Shown: positions 34,084 to 43,316, counted from the first letter of the stretch. The stretch is DNA of 64,000 nt from Bacillus bingmayongensis (GCF_000299035.1 NZ_AKCS01000018.1:1-64000); one strand, 5' to 3'. The notes: a model not told the origin generated them from the sequence alone. Translations and numbers: made by a program.

Positions 34084-34731
34084 CTAAATTACATAAAAAT
34101 ATATACATAAAAAGTGTGCAAGACTACCTAATAATACAAAAATATGAAAAATTTCATGATGTCCCATATATTTAAATTCTAACCATTTTGGTTTTGCACC
34201 ATAAATAAATCCACCAATCGTATAAAAAATACCACCAAGTACTAAAAACAAAATACCTTCCATACTTAGATTTTCTGATAGTGGTGCAAAGAATAAAACA
34301 ATTAGCCATCCCATCATAAGATAAATTGCTGTTGATAGCCATCTCGGACAGTTAAACCAAAACATCTTAAAAACAATGCCACATATAGCTGTTGCATAAA
34401 CTAGCACAAACAATAGCAAACCATTTGCAGCCTGTAATGTAATTAAGCAAAAAGGTGCATATGTGCCTGCAATTAAAATGAAAATCATAGAATGATCCAG
34501 TTTTCTAAAGAAATAAATAACACGTTCACTTGCTACAACACTGTGATACATGGCTGAAGCTGTATAAAGAATCATCATCCCTACTCCAAATAAAATAACT
34601 GCTGAAATTGTAGAAACAGATGGCATTTTTACAGAAACCTTCACAAGCATAGCTAAAAGTGCAACGAATGATAACACGGCGCCTCCTAGATGGGTAAACG
34701 CATTAACTGGTTCTCTCACATAAGCATTCAC
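34084..34731 (-). CDS. Hemolysin III family / PAQR-like membrane protein (YplQ-like)
   Basis: Seven-helix protein of 215 residues of the Hly-III/PAQR family. Conserved signatures are EPVNAFTHLGGAV at the N-terminus, SAMYHS and KLDHSMIFILIAGTY in helices 2-3, and GHHEIFHIFVLLGSL near the end, whose Ser/His/Asp residues form a probable metal site. B. cereus HlyIII forms pores in vitro; the cellular role of the family (lipid or ceramidase-like hydrolysis) is unsettled. The start is GTG at 34731, with AAGGAG eight bases upstream. A long perfect inverted repeat abuts that ribosome site. Confidence 0.85.
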   Translation of the reverse strand: MNAYVREPVNAFTHLGGAVLSFVALLAMLVKVSVKMPSVSTISAVILFGVGMMILYTASAMYHSVVASERVIYFFRKLDHSMIFILIAGTYAPFCLITLQAANGLLLFVLVYATAICGIVFKMFWFNCPRWLSTAIYLMMGWLIVLFFAPLSENLSMEGILFLVLGGIFYTIGGFIYGAKPKWLEFKYMGHHEIFHIFVLLGSLAHFLCIYFYVI

Positions 34732-34744
34732 ATTAACAACTCCT

Positions 34745-34787
34745 TATATAATTACATGTAGTTTCGATAACTACATGTAATTATATA
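34745..34787. promoter_or_regulatory. 19-bp perfect inverted repeat upstream of hemolysin III gene
   Basis: Arms at 34745-34763 and 34769-34787 are perfectly complementary around a five-base centre (TCGAT), with the core ATTACATGTAGTT. The right edge for the minus-strand gene abuts its Shine-Dalgarno. There is no T tract, so an operator is more likely than a terminator. Confidence 0.65.
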
Positions 34788-34885
34788 CACAATTCATCTA
34801 AGGGTCAACATTTACATTTTATTTGTTTCGTAATACCATATTTAAAGATAAAGTGTACATTATTCCTACAAAGGTGAGGGTTTAT

Positions 34886-35446
34886 ATGGAAAACATAAAG
34901 AACTTACTCGAAACATTACATTTAGAAAAAAATATTAAGCTTGAAGATATCCCTAATGTGGATTTATACGTAGATCAAGTGGTTCAACTATTTGAAAATA
35001 ACTACGGCGATACAACACGAACAAAAGATGAAAAAGTACTTACAAAAACAATGATCAATAACTACGCAAAAGGAAAATTATTCATCCCTATAAAGAATAA
35101 GAAATACTCAAAAGAGCATATGATTTTAATTAGTTTAATTTATCAATTAAAAGGTGCTCTCTCAATTAATGATATTAAAAGTTCTTTGGCAAATCTCAAT
35201 GAGAGACTAATAAACGAGGATACTTTTGAATTGGACAGCCTCTACAAAGATTATCTTGAACTTACAGAAACCAATGTTGAGAACTTTAAAAAGGATGTAG
35301 ATCATCGGGTGGCTGAGGTAAAAGCTGCTGCTTCATTTGAGGATAAAGAGTTAGAAAAATTCTTATTGCTAACTTCATTTGTAACAATGAGCAATATGTA
35401 TAGACGTTTAGCAGAGAAATTAGTTGATGATTTGAAAGAATCTTAA
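34886..35446 (+). CDS. DUF1836 domain protein (predicted HTH regulator)
   Basis: This 186-residue cytosolic protein carries the DUF1836 fold at about residues 15-125, including VDQVVQLFENNYGD, DEKVLTKTMINNYAKGKL and KYSKEHMILISLIYQLKG. The family is predicted to bind DNA with a MerR-like helix-turn-helix; its targets are unknown. The ATG at 34886 follows GGTGAGGG, and the 21 open codons upstream lack a ribosome site. Monocistronic with its own terminator. Confidence 0.8.
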   Translation: MENIKNLLETLHLEKNIKLEDIPNVDLYVDQVVQLFENNYGDTTRTKDEKVLTKTMINNYAKGKLFIPIKNKKYSKEHMILISLIYQLKGALSINDIKSSLANLNERLINEDTFELDSLYKDYLELTETNVENFKKDVDHRVAEVKAAASFEDKELEKFLLLTSFVTMSNMYRRLAEKLVDDLKES

Positions 35447-35454
35447 CCATGAAG

Positions 35455-35480
35455 AAAAGCCACCTTTCTAGGTGGCTTTT
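35455..35480. terminator. Bidirectional terminator between DUF1836 and Crp/Fnr genes
   Basis: AAAAGCCACCT pairs with AGGTGGCTTTT around TTCT; it serves both convergent genes. Confidence 0.9.
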
Positions 35481-35482
35481 AC

Positions 35483-36193
35483 TTATTTTTGTTTTTCATC
35501 ACTTTCTAACGCCCTCATTAATTTCACCAAATGAATGTGTATTGGTTTACGTACGCCTATTTTACGGATAATACCATCTTTAGTTAAATCACTTAATAAA
35601 CCTGTTACCGTTTCGCGAATACTTCCCATCATATTTGCCAATTCTTGATGTGTAATAGAAATTTCAAGTTGTCTCCAATCTTCAGCAGATTCTACTTCTA
35701 CTCCAAATTTCTGCGATAATTTATATAATAAAAAGAGCAATCGTTTTCTGGCACTGCCATACGCCATATGTTCTAAAAGCTCTTCCATTTCCTTCAGACG
35801 ATTGGATATTACTTCTATAAACTTTAAAGCGATATCTGGCCTGTCGCGTATGATTTTTTCAAATTGTACTTTATCCATTTTACAGATATGCGAATCTTCC
35901 CATGTTTCTGCGTATACACCTTCAGATCCCATTGTAAATACTCCCACTGCGCCAAATACATGCCCCATACCTAATATATCGATCGTAAGCTCTTTTCCAT
36001 CTTCAGATAATTTATATAAGCGAACTTTACCTGATTTAATCAAATATAAAAATTTTTGTTCCATATGTGGAGATGTAATAATCGTTCCCCTTTTCATCAC
36101 ATCAATCGGGGTATCCGGCTCAATATTCTTTAATTCTTCTAGTTCTAATTCATGAAATAACTGTATCCTTGATAAATATTTTATTTTATCCAT
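35483..36193 (-). CDS. Crp/Fnr-family transcriptional regulator
   Basis: This 236-residue regulator has an N-terminal cyclic-nucleotide-like beta-barrel (about 10-120), a long dimer helix (about 120-150) and a C-terminal winged helix. The recognition region is ITHQELANMMGSIRETVTGLL (split here as ITHQELANMM and GSIRETVTGLL). The cysteine cluster of Fnr is absent, and residues expected for cAMP binding are not evident, so the signal is unknown. AAGGAGAGG lies seven bases before the ATG. A 16-base perfect palindrome of Crp-site type lies 14 bases upstream of the start and suggests autoregulation. Confidence 0.85.
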   Translation of the reverse strand: MDKIKYLSRIQLFHELELEELKNIEPDTPIDVMKRGTIITSPHMEQKFLYLIKSGKVRLYKLSEDGKELTIDILGMGHVFGAVGVFTMGSEGVYAETWEDSHICKMDKVQFEKIIRDRPDIALKFIEVISNRLKEMEELLEHMAYGSARKRLLFLLYKLSQKFGVEVESAEDWRQLEISITHQELANMMGSIRETVTGLLSDLTKDGIIRKIGVRKPIHIHLVKLMRALESDEKQK

Positions 36194-36207
36194 GAAATTC
36201 CTCTCCT

Positions 36208-36223
36208 TGTAGTCTAGACTACA
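36208..36223. promoter_or_regulatory. Crp/Fnr-like palindrome TGTAGTCTAGACTACA
   Basis: The perfect 16-base palindrome follows the TGTNN-N6-NNACA layout of Crp/Fnr boxes. It lies in the divergent region between the Crp/Fnr gene and the DoxX-like gene and could control either. Confidence 0.6.
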
Positions 36224-36298
36224 TATTTTCCGGATGAAGCATACTACACTCTTATGTAAGAATCATTTATTCTATTATCTTATCAAGGAGGACATCGT

Positions 36299-36652
36299 AT
36301 GGATATTGTTATTATTATCATTCAGATTGTTTTAGCATGTATGTTTTTATTATCATTCTCCCTAAAAGTTTCACGTGCAAAATCAATGGTTCATCATTGG
36401 AATGAGTACCGTTATCCTAAGTGGTTGATGAATGTTATTGCTTTATTAGAGCTAACTAGTGTTATTGGGGTAATTATAGGGTTTTGGCATCTAAACTTCT
36501 TAAAATATTCGGCTATTCTTATTATTTTTCTTATGTTAGGGGCGTTACATGCTCATTTCTTTCGCGCAAAACATAAAACAGTTATGACACTTAATGCGTT
36601 TCTTATGCTTATTCTTTCTGTTGTCGTTCTATTGTTTTCACAGAATATGTAG
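36299..36652 (+). CDS. DoxX-like four-helix membrane protein
   Basis: Small membrane protein of 117 residues with four helices (about 3-22, 45-65, 70-88, 95-115). It begins with VIIIIQIVLACMFLLSFSLKV, typical of the DoxX/DoxD-like family (shown as VIIIIQIVLA then CMFLLSFSLKV). The family has been tied to membrane redox or thiol-stress roles, but the function here is unknown. AAGGAGG is directly upstream of the ATG. It is divergent from the Crp/Fnr regulator, with which it shares a palindrome-containing intergenic region. Confidence 0.7.
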   Translation: MDIVIIIIQIVLACMFLLSFSLKVSRAKSMVHHWNEYRYPKWLMNVIALLELTSVIGVIIGFWHLNFLKYSAILIIFLMLGALHAHFFRAKHKTVMTLNAFLMLILSVVVLLFSQNM

Positions 36653-36668
36653 GTAAAATCCCCAAAAT

Positions 36669-36717
36669 AAAAGGAAAAAGTACAGCTTACACCAAAAGAA
36701 TGTACTTTTTCCTTTTT
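36669..36717. terminator. Bidirectional terminator between DoxX-like gene and sigma operon
   Basis: AAAAGGAAAAAGTACA pairs with TGTACTTTTTCCTTTT across a 16-base loop; T tracts occur on both strands. Confidence 0.85.
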
Positions 36718-37330
36718 AATGGTCTCTTTTCGAATTAATCTCCTTATCAAAATACTTAGCTATACTATCCCTATCTGAGCTATTAATAACCATATTAATT
36801 CTTCCTTGCAAATATCCATAAAACATCCAATTTGAACATTCTCTTAACTGATTATACTTATCCCTTTTAGCTTTAAAACATAATACCGCATGGCTCTTTT
36901 TTATTTTATAATAATATTTAAAGATATCATCATAATCAATAATATACGCCCTTTGAACTTGATAAAGTTCCTTTACTTCATAGATCATAACTTTATGTCT
37001 TGTTCCAAAAACAACAAATCGATTTCCTACATCCATAAGCGCTAATGGCATTACAGCATAGTCCGCTGAACACATAAGCGTGCTCAAATAGTAGCCACCT
37101 GTAGCTCGTGCTTGAAATTGTAATTCGATAAATTCCTTTTTTTCTAATTCATTATTTGCTTTTTCTTCTATCTCTTTAAAATTTTCTCTAGCAATTCGTT
37201 TTCTAATATCTTGTTTCTTATTCTCTAAACTTCCAATAAGGCGCTCCCCTATTGCTTCAAATTGGAGTATTTCTTGTTCATCCCACTGCTCAAAAGCAAT
37301 TTGATCGATACTGTAGTTTTCACAATTCAT
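36716..37330 (-). CDS. Hypothetical protein co-encoded with an ECF-type sigma factor
   Basis: Function not recognised. The 204 residues are predicted soluble, with no membrane helix. A charged helical N-terminal third (about 20-75) is followed by an alpha/beta region with aromatic residues (GGYYLSTLMCSADYAVMPLA, KVMIYEV, WMFYGYLQGR). It overlaps the end of the sigma factor gene by 11 bases, the arrangement expected for an anti-sigma factor or sigma cofactor. Canonical anti-sigma features (zinc HxxxCxxC, C-terminal membrane helix) are absent, so any such role is inference from position. Confidence 0.55.
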   Translation of the reverse strand: MNCENYSIDQIAFEQWDEQEILQFEAIGERLIGSLENKKQDIRKRIARENFKEIEEKANNELEKKEFIELQFQARATGGYYLSTLMCSADYAVMPLALMDVGNRFVVFGTRHKVMIYEVKELYQVQRAYIIDYDDIFKYYYKIKKSHAVLCFKAKRDKYNQLRECSNWMFYGYLQGRINMVINSSDRDSIAKYFDKEINSKRDH

Positions 37331-37871
37331 AATACCCCTCCATTACTCTTTTTAATTTTTGCTTTCCCCTTGATAATCTTGTATACACTGCACTTGTACT
37401 CATATGTAACCCTTTTGAAATGTCTCCTATACTCTCATCCACAATATACCTTCGATAAAAGATACTATGATCTACATCATCTAACTGATTAATCGCTTGC
37501 AAAACAAACTCTTTTTCCTCTTCTTTAAGCAATACTTTTTCTACATCTTCATCATCTTGTAAAATCAGTTGCTCTATTGTTTGTTCAATACGCTTTCGCT
37601 TAAGTTTCCTTTTATAATCCAGTGCTTTAAACTTCGCAATAGAAATAATCCAGTTCTTAAGCTGTCCTTTTTCAATTCGAAAATTGTCTATTTTATACCA
37701 AAGTATAAGAAGAACATCGTTATAGCACTCTTCAATTTCTGCTCTTTCATGATGCTCTCCTAATACACTTCCAATTACTCCATAAATCAACTTACTATAT
37801 TGAAGAATCAATTCATCCAATGCTTCCGTATTTTGTTTTTTTATTTCATCTATTAATTCCCTATCATTCAT
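37320..37871 (-). CDS. RNA polymerase sigma-70 family factor, ECF-like
   Basis: This 183-residue sigma factor has region 2 at about 15-85 (YSKLIYGVIGSVLG, then YNDVLLILWYKIDNF and WIISIAKFKALDYKRK) and region 4 at about 125-180 (LDDVDHSIFYRRYIVDES, then HMSTSAVYTRLSRGKQKLK). GGAGG lies seven bases before the ATG. It is co-translated with an unknown soluble protein. No typical transmembrane anti-sigma follows, so the signalling mechanism is open. Confidence 0.85.
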   Translation of the reverse strand: MNDRELIDEIKKQNTEALDELILQYSKLIYGVIGSVLGEHHERAEIEECYNDVLLILWYKIDNFRIEKGQLKNWIISIAKFKALDYKRKLKRKRIEQTIEQLILQDDEDVEKVLLKEEEKEFVLQAINQLDDVDHSIFYRRYIVDESIGDISKGLHMSTSAVYTRLSRGKQKLKRVMEGYYEL

Positions 37872-37944
37872 ATCTGTACCTCCTTCACTTATATATACGA
37901 ATATAACAAATATAATCTTACATGATTTCCTTATTTTTCAATAA

Positions 37945-37975
37945 AAAACGATCCACCCGTTAGAGTGGATCGTTT
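37945..37975 (-). terminator. Terminator of dbpA
   Basis: AAACGATCCAC pairs with GTGGATCGTTT and is followed by TTTATTG on the minus strand. Confidence 0.85.
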
Positions 37976-37978
37976 CTT

Positions 37979-39424
37979 TTACTTAATCGCCTCATGAACC
38001 TTTAACTGTTTACCTTTTATCGTCGTGTTTTTCATTACTTTTAAAACAAGTGGGCCTTTCCCGTTTAATATATCAACATAAGAAACATTATCTTGTATCG
38101 TAATAATACCTATATCATCCGCTGTGACACCTGGGATTTTGGCAATTGTACCAACGAAATCTACTGCTCGGATTTTCTTTTTCTTTCCACCGTTAAAGTA
38201 CAACTTCATAATATCTTTATTTATCCCTGCGCTTTTCTCTTTTTTCATAATTGGTTTAGCATATATTTTATCTTCAAAGGCTGCTGTTTTCTTTGCAACA
38301 TCCTCTTTTGATGGATTATCCATTTGTGAAATTTCAAAACCAATATATTCTTCAATTTCGGTCAAGAATCTATCTTCATACGGCGTTACAAATGTAATTG
38401 CTTTTCCGCTATTACCAGCACGCCCCGTTCTTCCTGTCCGGTGTACATAGCTTTCTTTTTCTAATGGAATATCATAATTAATAACGTGGGTAATATTTTC
38501 AATATCAATTCCTCGCGCTGCTACATCTGTCGCGACTAAATAACGGAACTTCCCTCTTTTAAAGTCATTCATTACCGCAAAGCGGTCTTCTTGTACCATA
38601 CCGCCATGAAGTTTATCACAAGGGTAACCAGAACGTTTTAACTGCCTAAATATATGGTCTACATTTTCTTGCGTACGACAGAAAATAATACAACTATCCG
38701 GATTTTCAACAGTTGTTATATCTTTTAAAAGTGAAAACTTCTCTTCCTCTCTCACATTCAAAAGACTATGTTCAATTTTATCTGTCGTAATTCCAGACGC
38801 CTTTATCTCAATATTGACTGGCGATTTCATATAGGTACGAGATAAATTCTCAACGTCCTCTGGTAATGTCGCAGAAAATAGCATTGTCATTCGGTTTGTA
38901 GGTAATTCATCAATGATTGCTTCTACTTGATCGATGAATCCCATATTTAACATCTCATCTGCCTCATCAATCACCAAATATTTCAGACGCTCTAAAGAAA
39001 AAGTTCCTTTTTCAATATGATCTAACACACGCCCAGGGGTTCCGACAACAATATGTGTTTTTTGCTTTAATTCTAATTTTTGTCGTGCAAACGGTGATTT
39101 TCCGTAAATGGCTATTGCCTTAATCCGTTTAAATCTTCCTATATTCGTGATATCCTCTTTCACTTGCGCAGCAAGTTCCCTCGTTGGTGTAAGTATTAAT
39201 GCTTGCGGCTTATTTTCTTCCCATTTGACCATTTCACAAAGCGGGATACCAAATGAGGCCGTTTTCCCGCTTCCAGTTTGTGATTTCACGACAAGATCTT
39301 TTTTTTCTAATGCAACTGGAATTATTTTTCCTTGCACTTCTGTTGGCTGCTCATATTTTAAACCAGTAAGTGCTCTTACAATTTCCTTACTCAATGCATA
39401 TTCTTTAAAACTTTTTCCGCTCAT
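37979..39424 (-). CDS. dbpA: ATP-dependent RNA helicase DbpA (DEAD box)
   Basis: DEAD-box helicase of 481 residues that remodels 23S rRNA during 50S assembly. Motifs in order: Q motif with [18 protein letters not shown]-like Walker A ([13 protein letters not shown]), [28 protein letters not shown], and in domain 2 [18 protein letters not shown] and HRTGRTGR. The last 75 residues form the DbpA RNA-binding domain ([19 protein letters not shown]) that recognises hairpin 92 of 23S rRNA, as in B. subtilis YxiN. GAGGT is eight bases before the ATG. Monocistronic. Confidence 0.93.
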   Translation of the reverse strand: MSGKSFKEYALSKEIVRALTGLKYEQPTEVQGKIIPVALEKKDLVVKSQTGSGKTASFGIPLCEMVKWEENKPQALILTPTRELAAQVKEDITNIGRFKRIKAIAIYGKSPFARQKLELKQKTHIVVGTPGRVLDHIEKGTFSLERLKYLVIDEADEMLNMGFIDQVEAIIDELPTNRMTMLFSATLPEDVENLSRTYMKSPVNIEIKASGITTDKIEHSLLNVREEEKFSLLKDITTVENPDSCIIFCRTQENVDHIFRQLKRSGYPCDKLHGGMVQEDRFAVMNDFKRGKFRYLVATDVAARGIDIENITHVINYDIPLEKESYVHRTGRTGRAGNSGKAITFVTPYEDRFLTEIEEYIGFEISQMDNPSKEDVAKKTAAFEDKIYAKPIMKKEKSAGINKDIMKLYFNGGKKKKIRAVDFVGTIAKIPGVTADDIGIITIQDNVSYVDILNGKGPLVLKVMKNTTIKGKQLKVHEAIK

Positions 39425-39566
39425 ATGCTAACCTCATTTTGTTATGTATTTTAATTTGTTCATTATTTGACTATAATCTAAATATTATATTTGTCATTCC
39501 CTACACTTCATTATACTGAAATTATTTCCCTAATAGAAAATTATGTTCATCATTTAATAAGAAAAC

Positions 39567-39597
39567 AAAAAGCAGACTTAGAATAAAGTCCGCTTTT
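39567..39597 (-). terminator. Terminator of dctP
   Basis: AAAAGCGGACTT and AAGTCTGCTTTT (minus strand, one mismatch) form a stem followed by TTTGTTTTC. Confidence 0.85.
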
Positions 39598-39621
39598 CTA
39601 TTTCTTATGTTCTACACGTAT

Positions 39622-40905
39622 TTATACAGCTTCTTTTGTCTCCTTCAACACTTTCATATTAGCAACTGCTTCTTCATGCTTTGTTTCATCAAACTCATTC
39701 TCACTCTTTGCAACAACGATTGTAGCAATCCCATTTCCAATTAAGTTTACGATCGCTCTTCCCTCACTCATAAAACGATCAACACCAAGAAGTAATGCTA
39801 ATCCTTCTAAAGGGATAACCTTTAGTGCCGCTAACGTAGAAGCTAACACGATAAATCCGCTTCCTGTTACACCAGCAGCACCTTTAGACGTTAACATAAG
39901 TACTAAAATAATCGTAATTTGCTGCCCGATTGTTAAATCGACACCAAATACTTGCGCTAAAAAGACAACTGCCATGGATAAATAAATTGATGTACCATCA
40001 AGGTTGAAAGAATAACCAGTTGGAATAACAAGTCCAACAACAGATTTTGAACAGCCATATCGCTCCATTTTATTCATCATTCTTGGAAGTACTGATTCCG
40101 AAGAACTTGTTCCTAATACGATTAATATTTCATCTCGAATAAACTTCAAATAATTCCATAAGCTAAATCCATATATCTTGCAAATAATGTTTAAGACAAC
40201 AAATACGAATAAGAACATCGTAATATATACCGACATCATCAATTTTCCAAGTGGTACGAGTGAAGCAAGTCCAAAGTGACCGATTGTATATGCCATAGCA
40301 CCGAATGCCCCAAGCGGAGCTGCCTTCATTACATAACCAATAATTTTAAAGAATACGTGTGAAAGTTTGTCTAAGAAATCAATCACCGAATTTCCTTTTT
40401 CCCCAAGAGCTGCTAGCCCAACACCAAATAAAATGGAAAAGAATAATACTTGTAAAATATCACCCTTTGCAAACGCATCAACCATGTTAGAAGGAACAAT
40501 ATGAGTAACAAAATCAATCCAATTAATCCCCTGTCCCCCGTCTTGTGTATATTTAGATACGTCTCCTTTTGCAAGTTCATTAAAGTTAAGACCTGAACCC
40601 GGCTTCATAACATTTACAACGATTAATCCAACAATAAGTGCAAATGTTGTCACCACCTCAAAATAAATAAAGGCTTTCCCTCCAACTTTACCAACCTTTT
40701 TCATATCTCCCATTTTGGCAATACCAAGTACAATAGTTAAGAAGATAATCGGTGCAATTACCATTTTTACAGCATTAATAAACGTATCGCCTATCGGCTT
40801 CATTTCCTTTCCAACGCTTGGCCACATAAGCCCGACTAATACGCCGAGTGCAATGGCTGTTAATACTTGAAAGGTTAAATTTTTGAACAGTCGTCTCACC
40901 TTCAC
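39622..40905 (-). CDS. dctP: C4-dicarboxylate:cation symporter (DctP/DctA, SDF family)
   Basis: Importer of 427 residues for fumarate, malate and succinate of the glutamate/dicarboxylate symporter family. It has eight helices plus two re-entrant hairpins. Signatures include the serine-rich hairpin GTSSSESVLP (about 265-274), GYSFNLDGTSIYLSMA (helix 7) and TSKGAAGVTGSGFIVLA (hairpin 2). It lies downstream of dctSR on the same strand. A cre box 57 bases before the start predicts CcpA repression, and DctR is the expected activator. Confidence 0.92.
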   Translation of the reverse strand: MKVRRLFKNLTFQVLTAIALGVLVGLMWPSVGKEMKPIGDTFINAVKMVIAPIIFLTIVLGIAKMGDMKKVGKVGGKAFIYFEVVTTFALIVGLIVVNVMKPGSGLNFNELAKGDVSKYTQDGGQGINWIDFVTHIVPSNMVDAFAKGDILQVLFFSILFGVGLAALGEKGNSVIDFLDKLSHVFFKIIGYVMKAAPLGAFGAMAYTIGHFGLASLVPLGKLMMSVYITMFLFVFVVLNIICKIYGFSLWNYLKFIRDEILIVLGTSSSESVLPRMMNKMERYGCSKSVVGLVIPTGYSFNLDGTSIYLSMAVVFLAQVFGVDLTIGQQITIILVLMLTSKGAAGVTGSGFIVLASTLAALKVIPLEGLALLLGVDRFMSEGRAIVNLIGNGIATIVVAKSENEFDETKHEEAVANMKVLKETKEAV

Positions 40906-40961
40906 TTCTCCTCCCTCTTTTTCATTTTTGAAAACTTTCCCATCCTTATGTTTTTACATAA

Positions 40962-40975
40962 TGATAGCGTTTCCA
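40962..40975. promoter_or_regulatory. Cre box upstream of dctP
   Basis: TGATAGCGTTTCCA, or TGGAAACGCTATCA on the dctP strand, fits TGNAANCGNNNNCA at every fixed position. It lies 57 bases upstream of the dctP start codon. Confidence 0.65.
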
Positions 40976-41026
40976 ATTAGAGATGAAAAGTTTATGGTCA
41001 TAACGAATGTTTTGGTCATTTTGGTC

Positions 41027-41725
41027 TCACTTTTTTACTTCACGATATACATAACGATTGATTGGTCTTCCAACTCCTCCATATTGAACTGCTAAACGAA
41101 TCAATCCGTTTTTCTCTAAATAATCTAAGTATCGCCGAGCCGTAACTCTGGCTATCCCAATTGCACTCGCTACCTCTTCTGCAGAACGAGGTTCATCTTG
41201 TTTTTTTACATAATCTTTAATTTCATTCAAGGTAAATTCATTTAATCCTTTTGGCAAATTGGTTGATGTTTTTTTAGAACGCCCGGAATATAATAATAAA
41301 TCAAGCTGTTCCTGTGAAATCGCCCCAGATTCCTTCAGACTCATTCTATATTGCCGATATTTTTCTAGAGCTTGCTGAATTCGGTATAACTTAAAAGGCT
41401 TAATAATATAATCTATCGCCCCATTTTGAAGCATGAGTTTAATTGTTTCCCTATCTTTTGCAGCAGACACAACGATTACATCTATTTCTAACTCTTGTTT
41501 TCGAAATTCCTGTAATACCTTGATACCATCCTTTTTCGGCATAAAAATATCTAAAATAACGAGATCTGGATTTATTTTTTGGACAAGGTTAATCCCCTCC
41601 TCGCCATTGCTAGCGACGGCGACTACTTGAAATCCCTTTACACTTCTAATAAATTCTTTATTTACTTCTTGAACCATTGGATCGTCTTCAACCAATAGTA
41701 CTTTGATTTCCTCTTTATATTTCAT
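41027..41725 (-). CDS. dctR: Two-component response regulator DctR (CitB/DcuR type)
   Basis: This 232-residue regulator has a receiver domain (about 7-125, phospho-acceptor Asp59 in LVILDIFMP, Lys in IIKPFK) and a C-terminal helix-turn-helix (SAEEVASAIGIARVTARRYL). It overlaps the end of dctS by 11 bases. By homology to B. subtilis DctR it activates dctP in response to external C4-dicarboxylates sensed by DctS with DctB. Confidence 0.9.
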   Translation of the reverse strand: MKYKEEIKVLLVEDDPMVQEVNKEFIRSVKGFQVVAVASNGEEGINLVQKINPDLVILDIFMPKKDGIKVLQEFRKQELEIDVIVVSAAKDRETIKLMLQNGAIDYIIKPFKLYRIQQALEKYRQYRMSLKESGAISQEQLDLLLYSGRSKKTSTNLPKGLNEFTLNEIKDYVKKQDEPRSAEEVASAIGIARVTARRYLDYLEKNGLIRLAVQYGGVGRPINRYVYREVKK

Positions 41726-43316
41726 ACAATTCCGCCCCTATCTCCATTGGAAAAGTAATGATAAAAGAAGTTCCTTCACCTTGAAAAGATGAAATGCAAA
41801 TTTCTCCTCTTCCCTTTTCAACAATTTGCTTTACTAGAAAAAGTCCATAACCTGTCCCACTCATTTTATTCACAGTAAATCCCTTCTTATACACCCTTGG
41901 TAAATACTCCTCTTTTATGCCACATCCATTATCCTCAATCAATATCGCACATACATCTTCTGACTGTTCAATACTAATATCAATTCTTTTATTCTCTACA
42001 TCAGTTTGTTCGAATGATCCAAATGCATTTTCAATTAAGTTACCTAGTAATACAACAAAATCATGTTGATCTAGTTGATAAGGAAATGCTTCTAAATAAC
42101 TATTTTGATCAATTACAACTTGTATACCTAATTCCCTTCCTCGACTTATTTTACTCAAGAGGAGACCTGCGATAGCATCATTTTTAATCGTTTCATTTAG
42201 AAAATTTGTTACACTTTCCTGTTCTTCTGAAGTGTGAAAAGCAAGTTGCAATGCCTTATCTGCTTTACCAAGTTGAATTAAACCTGCTATTGTATGGAGT
42301 TTATTCATATGCTCGTGGCTTTGCACTCGAAGTGCCTCTACAAAGGTTTTCACTCCCGTTAATTCCTCTGCAAGCTTTGTTACTTCAGTACGATCTTGAA
42401 AGATTGCCACGGCTCCAATTAATTCATTATCCTTCTTGATTGGTATACGATTACTTAAAATTACCTTCCCACTCACTTTTATCTCTTCATTGTATACTGC
42501 CTGATTCCTCTCCACGATTTCTGGAAGTCTTGTATCCTTTAAAACTGTACGGATAGGCTTTCCTACGACATTTCCATCTACATGAAAAACCTGCTTTGCT
42601 TTCTCATTAAAAATTGTAATAACTTCTTGGTTATCAATTGCAATCACGCCCTCATTAATCGAATGAAAAGTTGCTGTCCTTTCTTCTAACATTCGCTTAA
42701 TTTCATATGGTTCTAACTGAAACATCTGTTTTTTTATATGGTTGGCAAGCATTAACGAACCTATCAATCCAAATATTAAAGTTAATATAACAATAAAAGA
42801 AATCTCTTCCGCTAGTCCTATCATAATCTCCCAAAAATTCGGGACTTTGTTCCCTACAACAACAACACCAATTTGATTTAAGCTTTGATCCTTAATGGGC
42901 ATAAAAGCACGAATTACAGTACCTATCTCTCCTTTTGCTTTTGAAAAATAAATATGTTCCGCAAATGCTGGTTCTTCATCAGCCCCTTTTGATTGCCTTC
43001 CAATCATTTCTTTCACAGGATGAGAATATCGAATTCGCTCCATATTCATTACTACAATATAATCTGTTTCATTAATCACCCGAATATTTTCAATAACAGA
43101 ATTCAATGTAAACCACCCCGTTTTTTCCTGAAGTGATTTCTTTACATCTGATAGTTCCGCTACCGTCCGCGCCGTATTCATAGATCTAATTCTTAATTCT
43201 TTTTCTTCCTTCTGTTGAATATTTGCGATGATAATAATTCCACCTATCAGTAATGAAAAGATAACTACAGCATAGGATAAAATCGTAATTTTCCAGCGGA
43301 TGGGCAATTGTTTCAC
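41715..43316 (-). CDS. dctS: Sensor histidine kinase DctS (CitA/DcuS type)
   Basis: This 533-residue membrane kinase has TM1 at about 12-32, an extracytoplasmic PAS-like sensor (about 33-170, with VMNMERIRYSHP), TM2 at about 172-192, a cytoplasmic PAS (about 215-320) and a SPOB_a/HATPase core. The phospho-acceptor His lies in RVQSHEHMNKLHTI, and the ATP-binding residues in NLIENAFGSF and DNGCGIKEE. The start is GTG at 43316. It is divergent from dctB, whose binding protein likely modulates its sensing. Confidence 0.9.
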   Translation of the reverse strand: MKQLPIRWKITILSYAVVIFSLLIGGIIIIANIQQKEEKELRIRSMNTARTVAELSDVKKSLQEKTGWFTLNSVIENIRVINETDYIVVMNMERIRYSHPVKEMIGRQSKGADEEPAFAEHIYFSKAKGEIGTVIRAFMPIKDQSLNQIGVVVVGNKVPNFWEIMIGLAEEISFIVILTLIFGLIGSLMLANHIKKQMFQLEPYEIKRMLEERTATFHSINEGVIAIDNQEVITIFNEKAKQVFHVDGNVVGKPIRTVLKDTRLPEIVERNQAVYNEEIKVSGKVILSNRIPIKKDNELIGAVAIFQDRTEVTKLAEELTGVKTFVEALRVQSHEHMNKLHTIAGLIQLGKADKALQLAFHTSEEQESVTNFLNETIKNDAIAGLLLSKISRGRELGIQVVIDQNSYLEAFPYQLDQHDFVVLLGNLIENAFGSFEQTDVENKRIDISIEQSEDVCAILIEDNGCGIKEEYLPRVYKKGFTVNKMSGTGYGLFLVKQIVEKGRGEICISSFQGEGTSFIITFPMEIGAELYEI

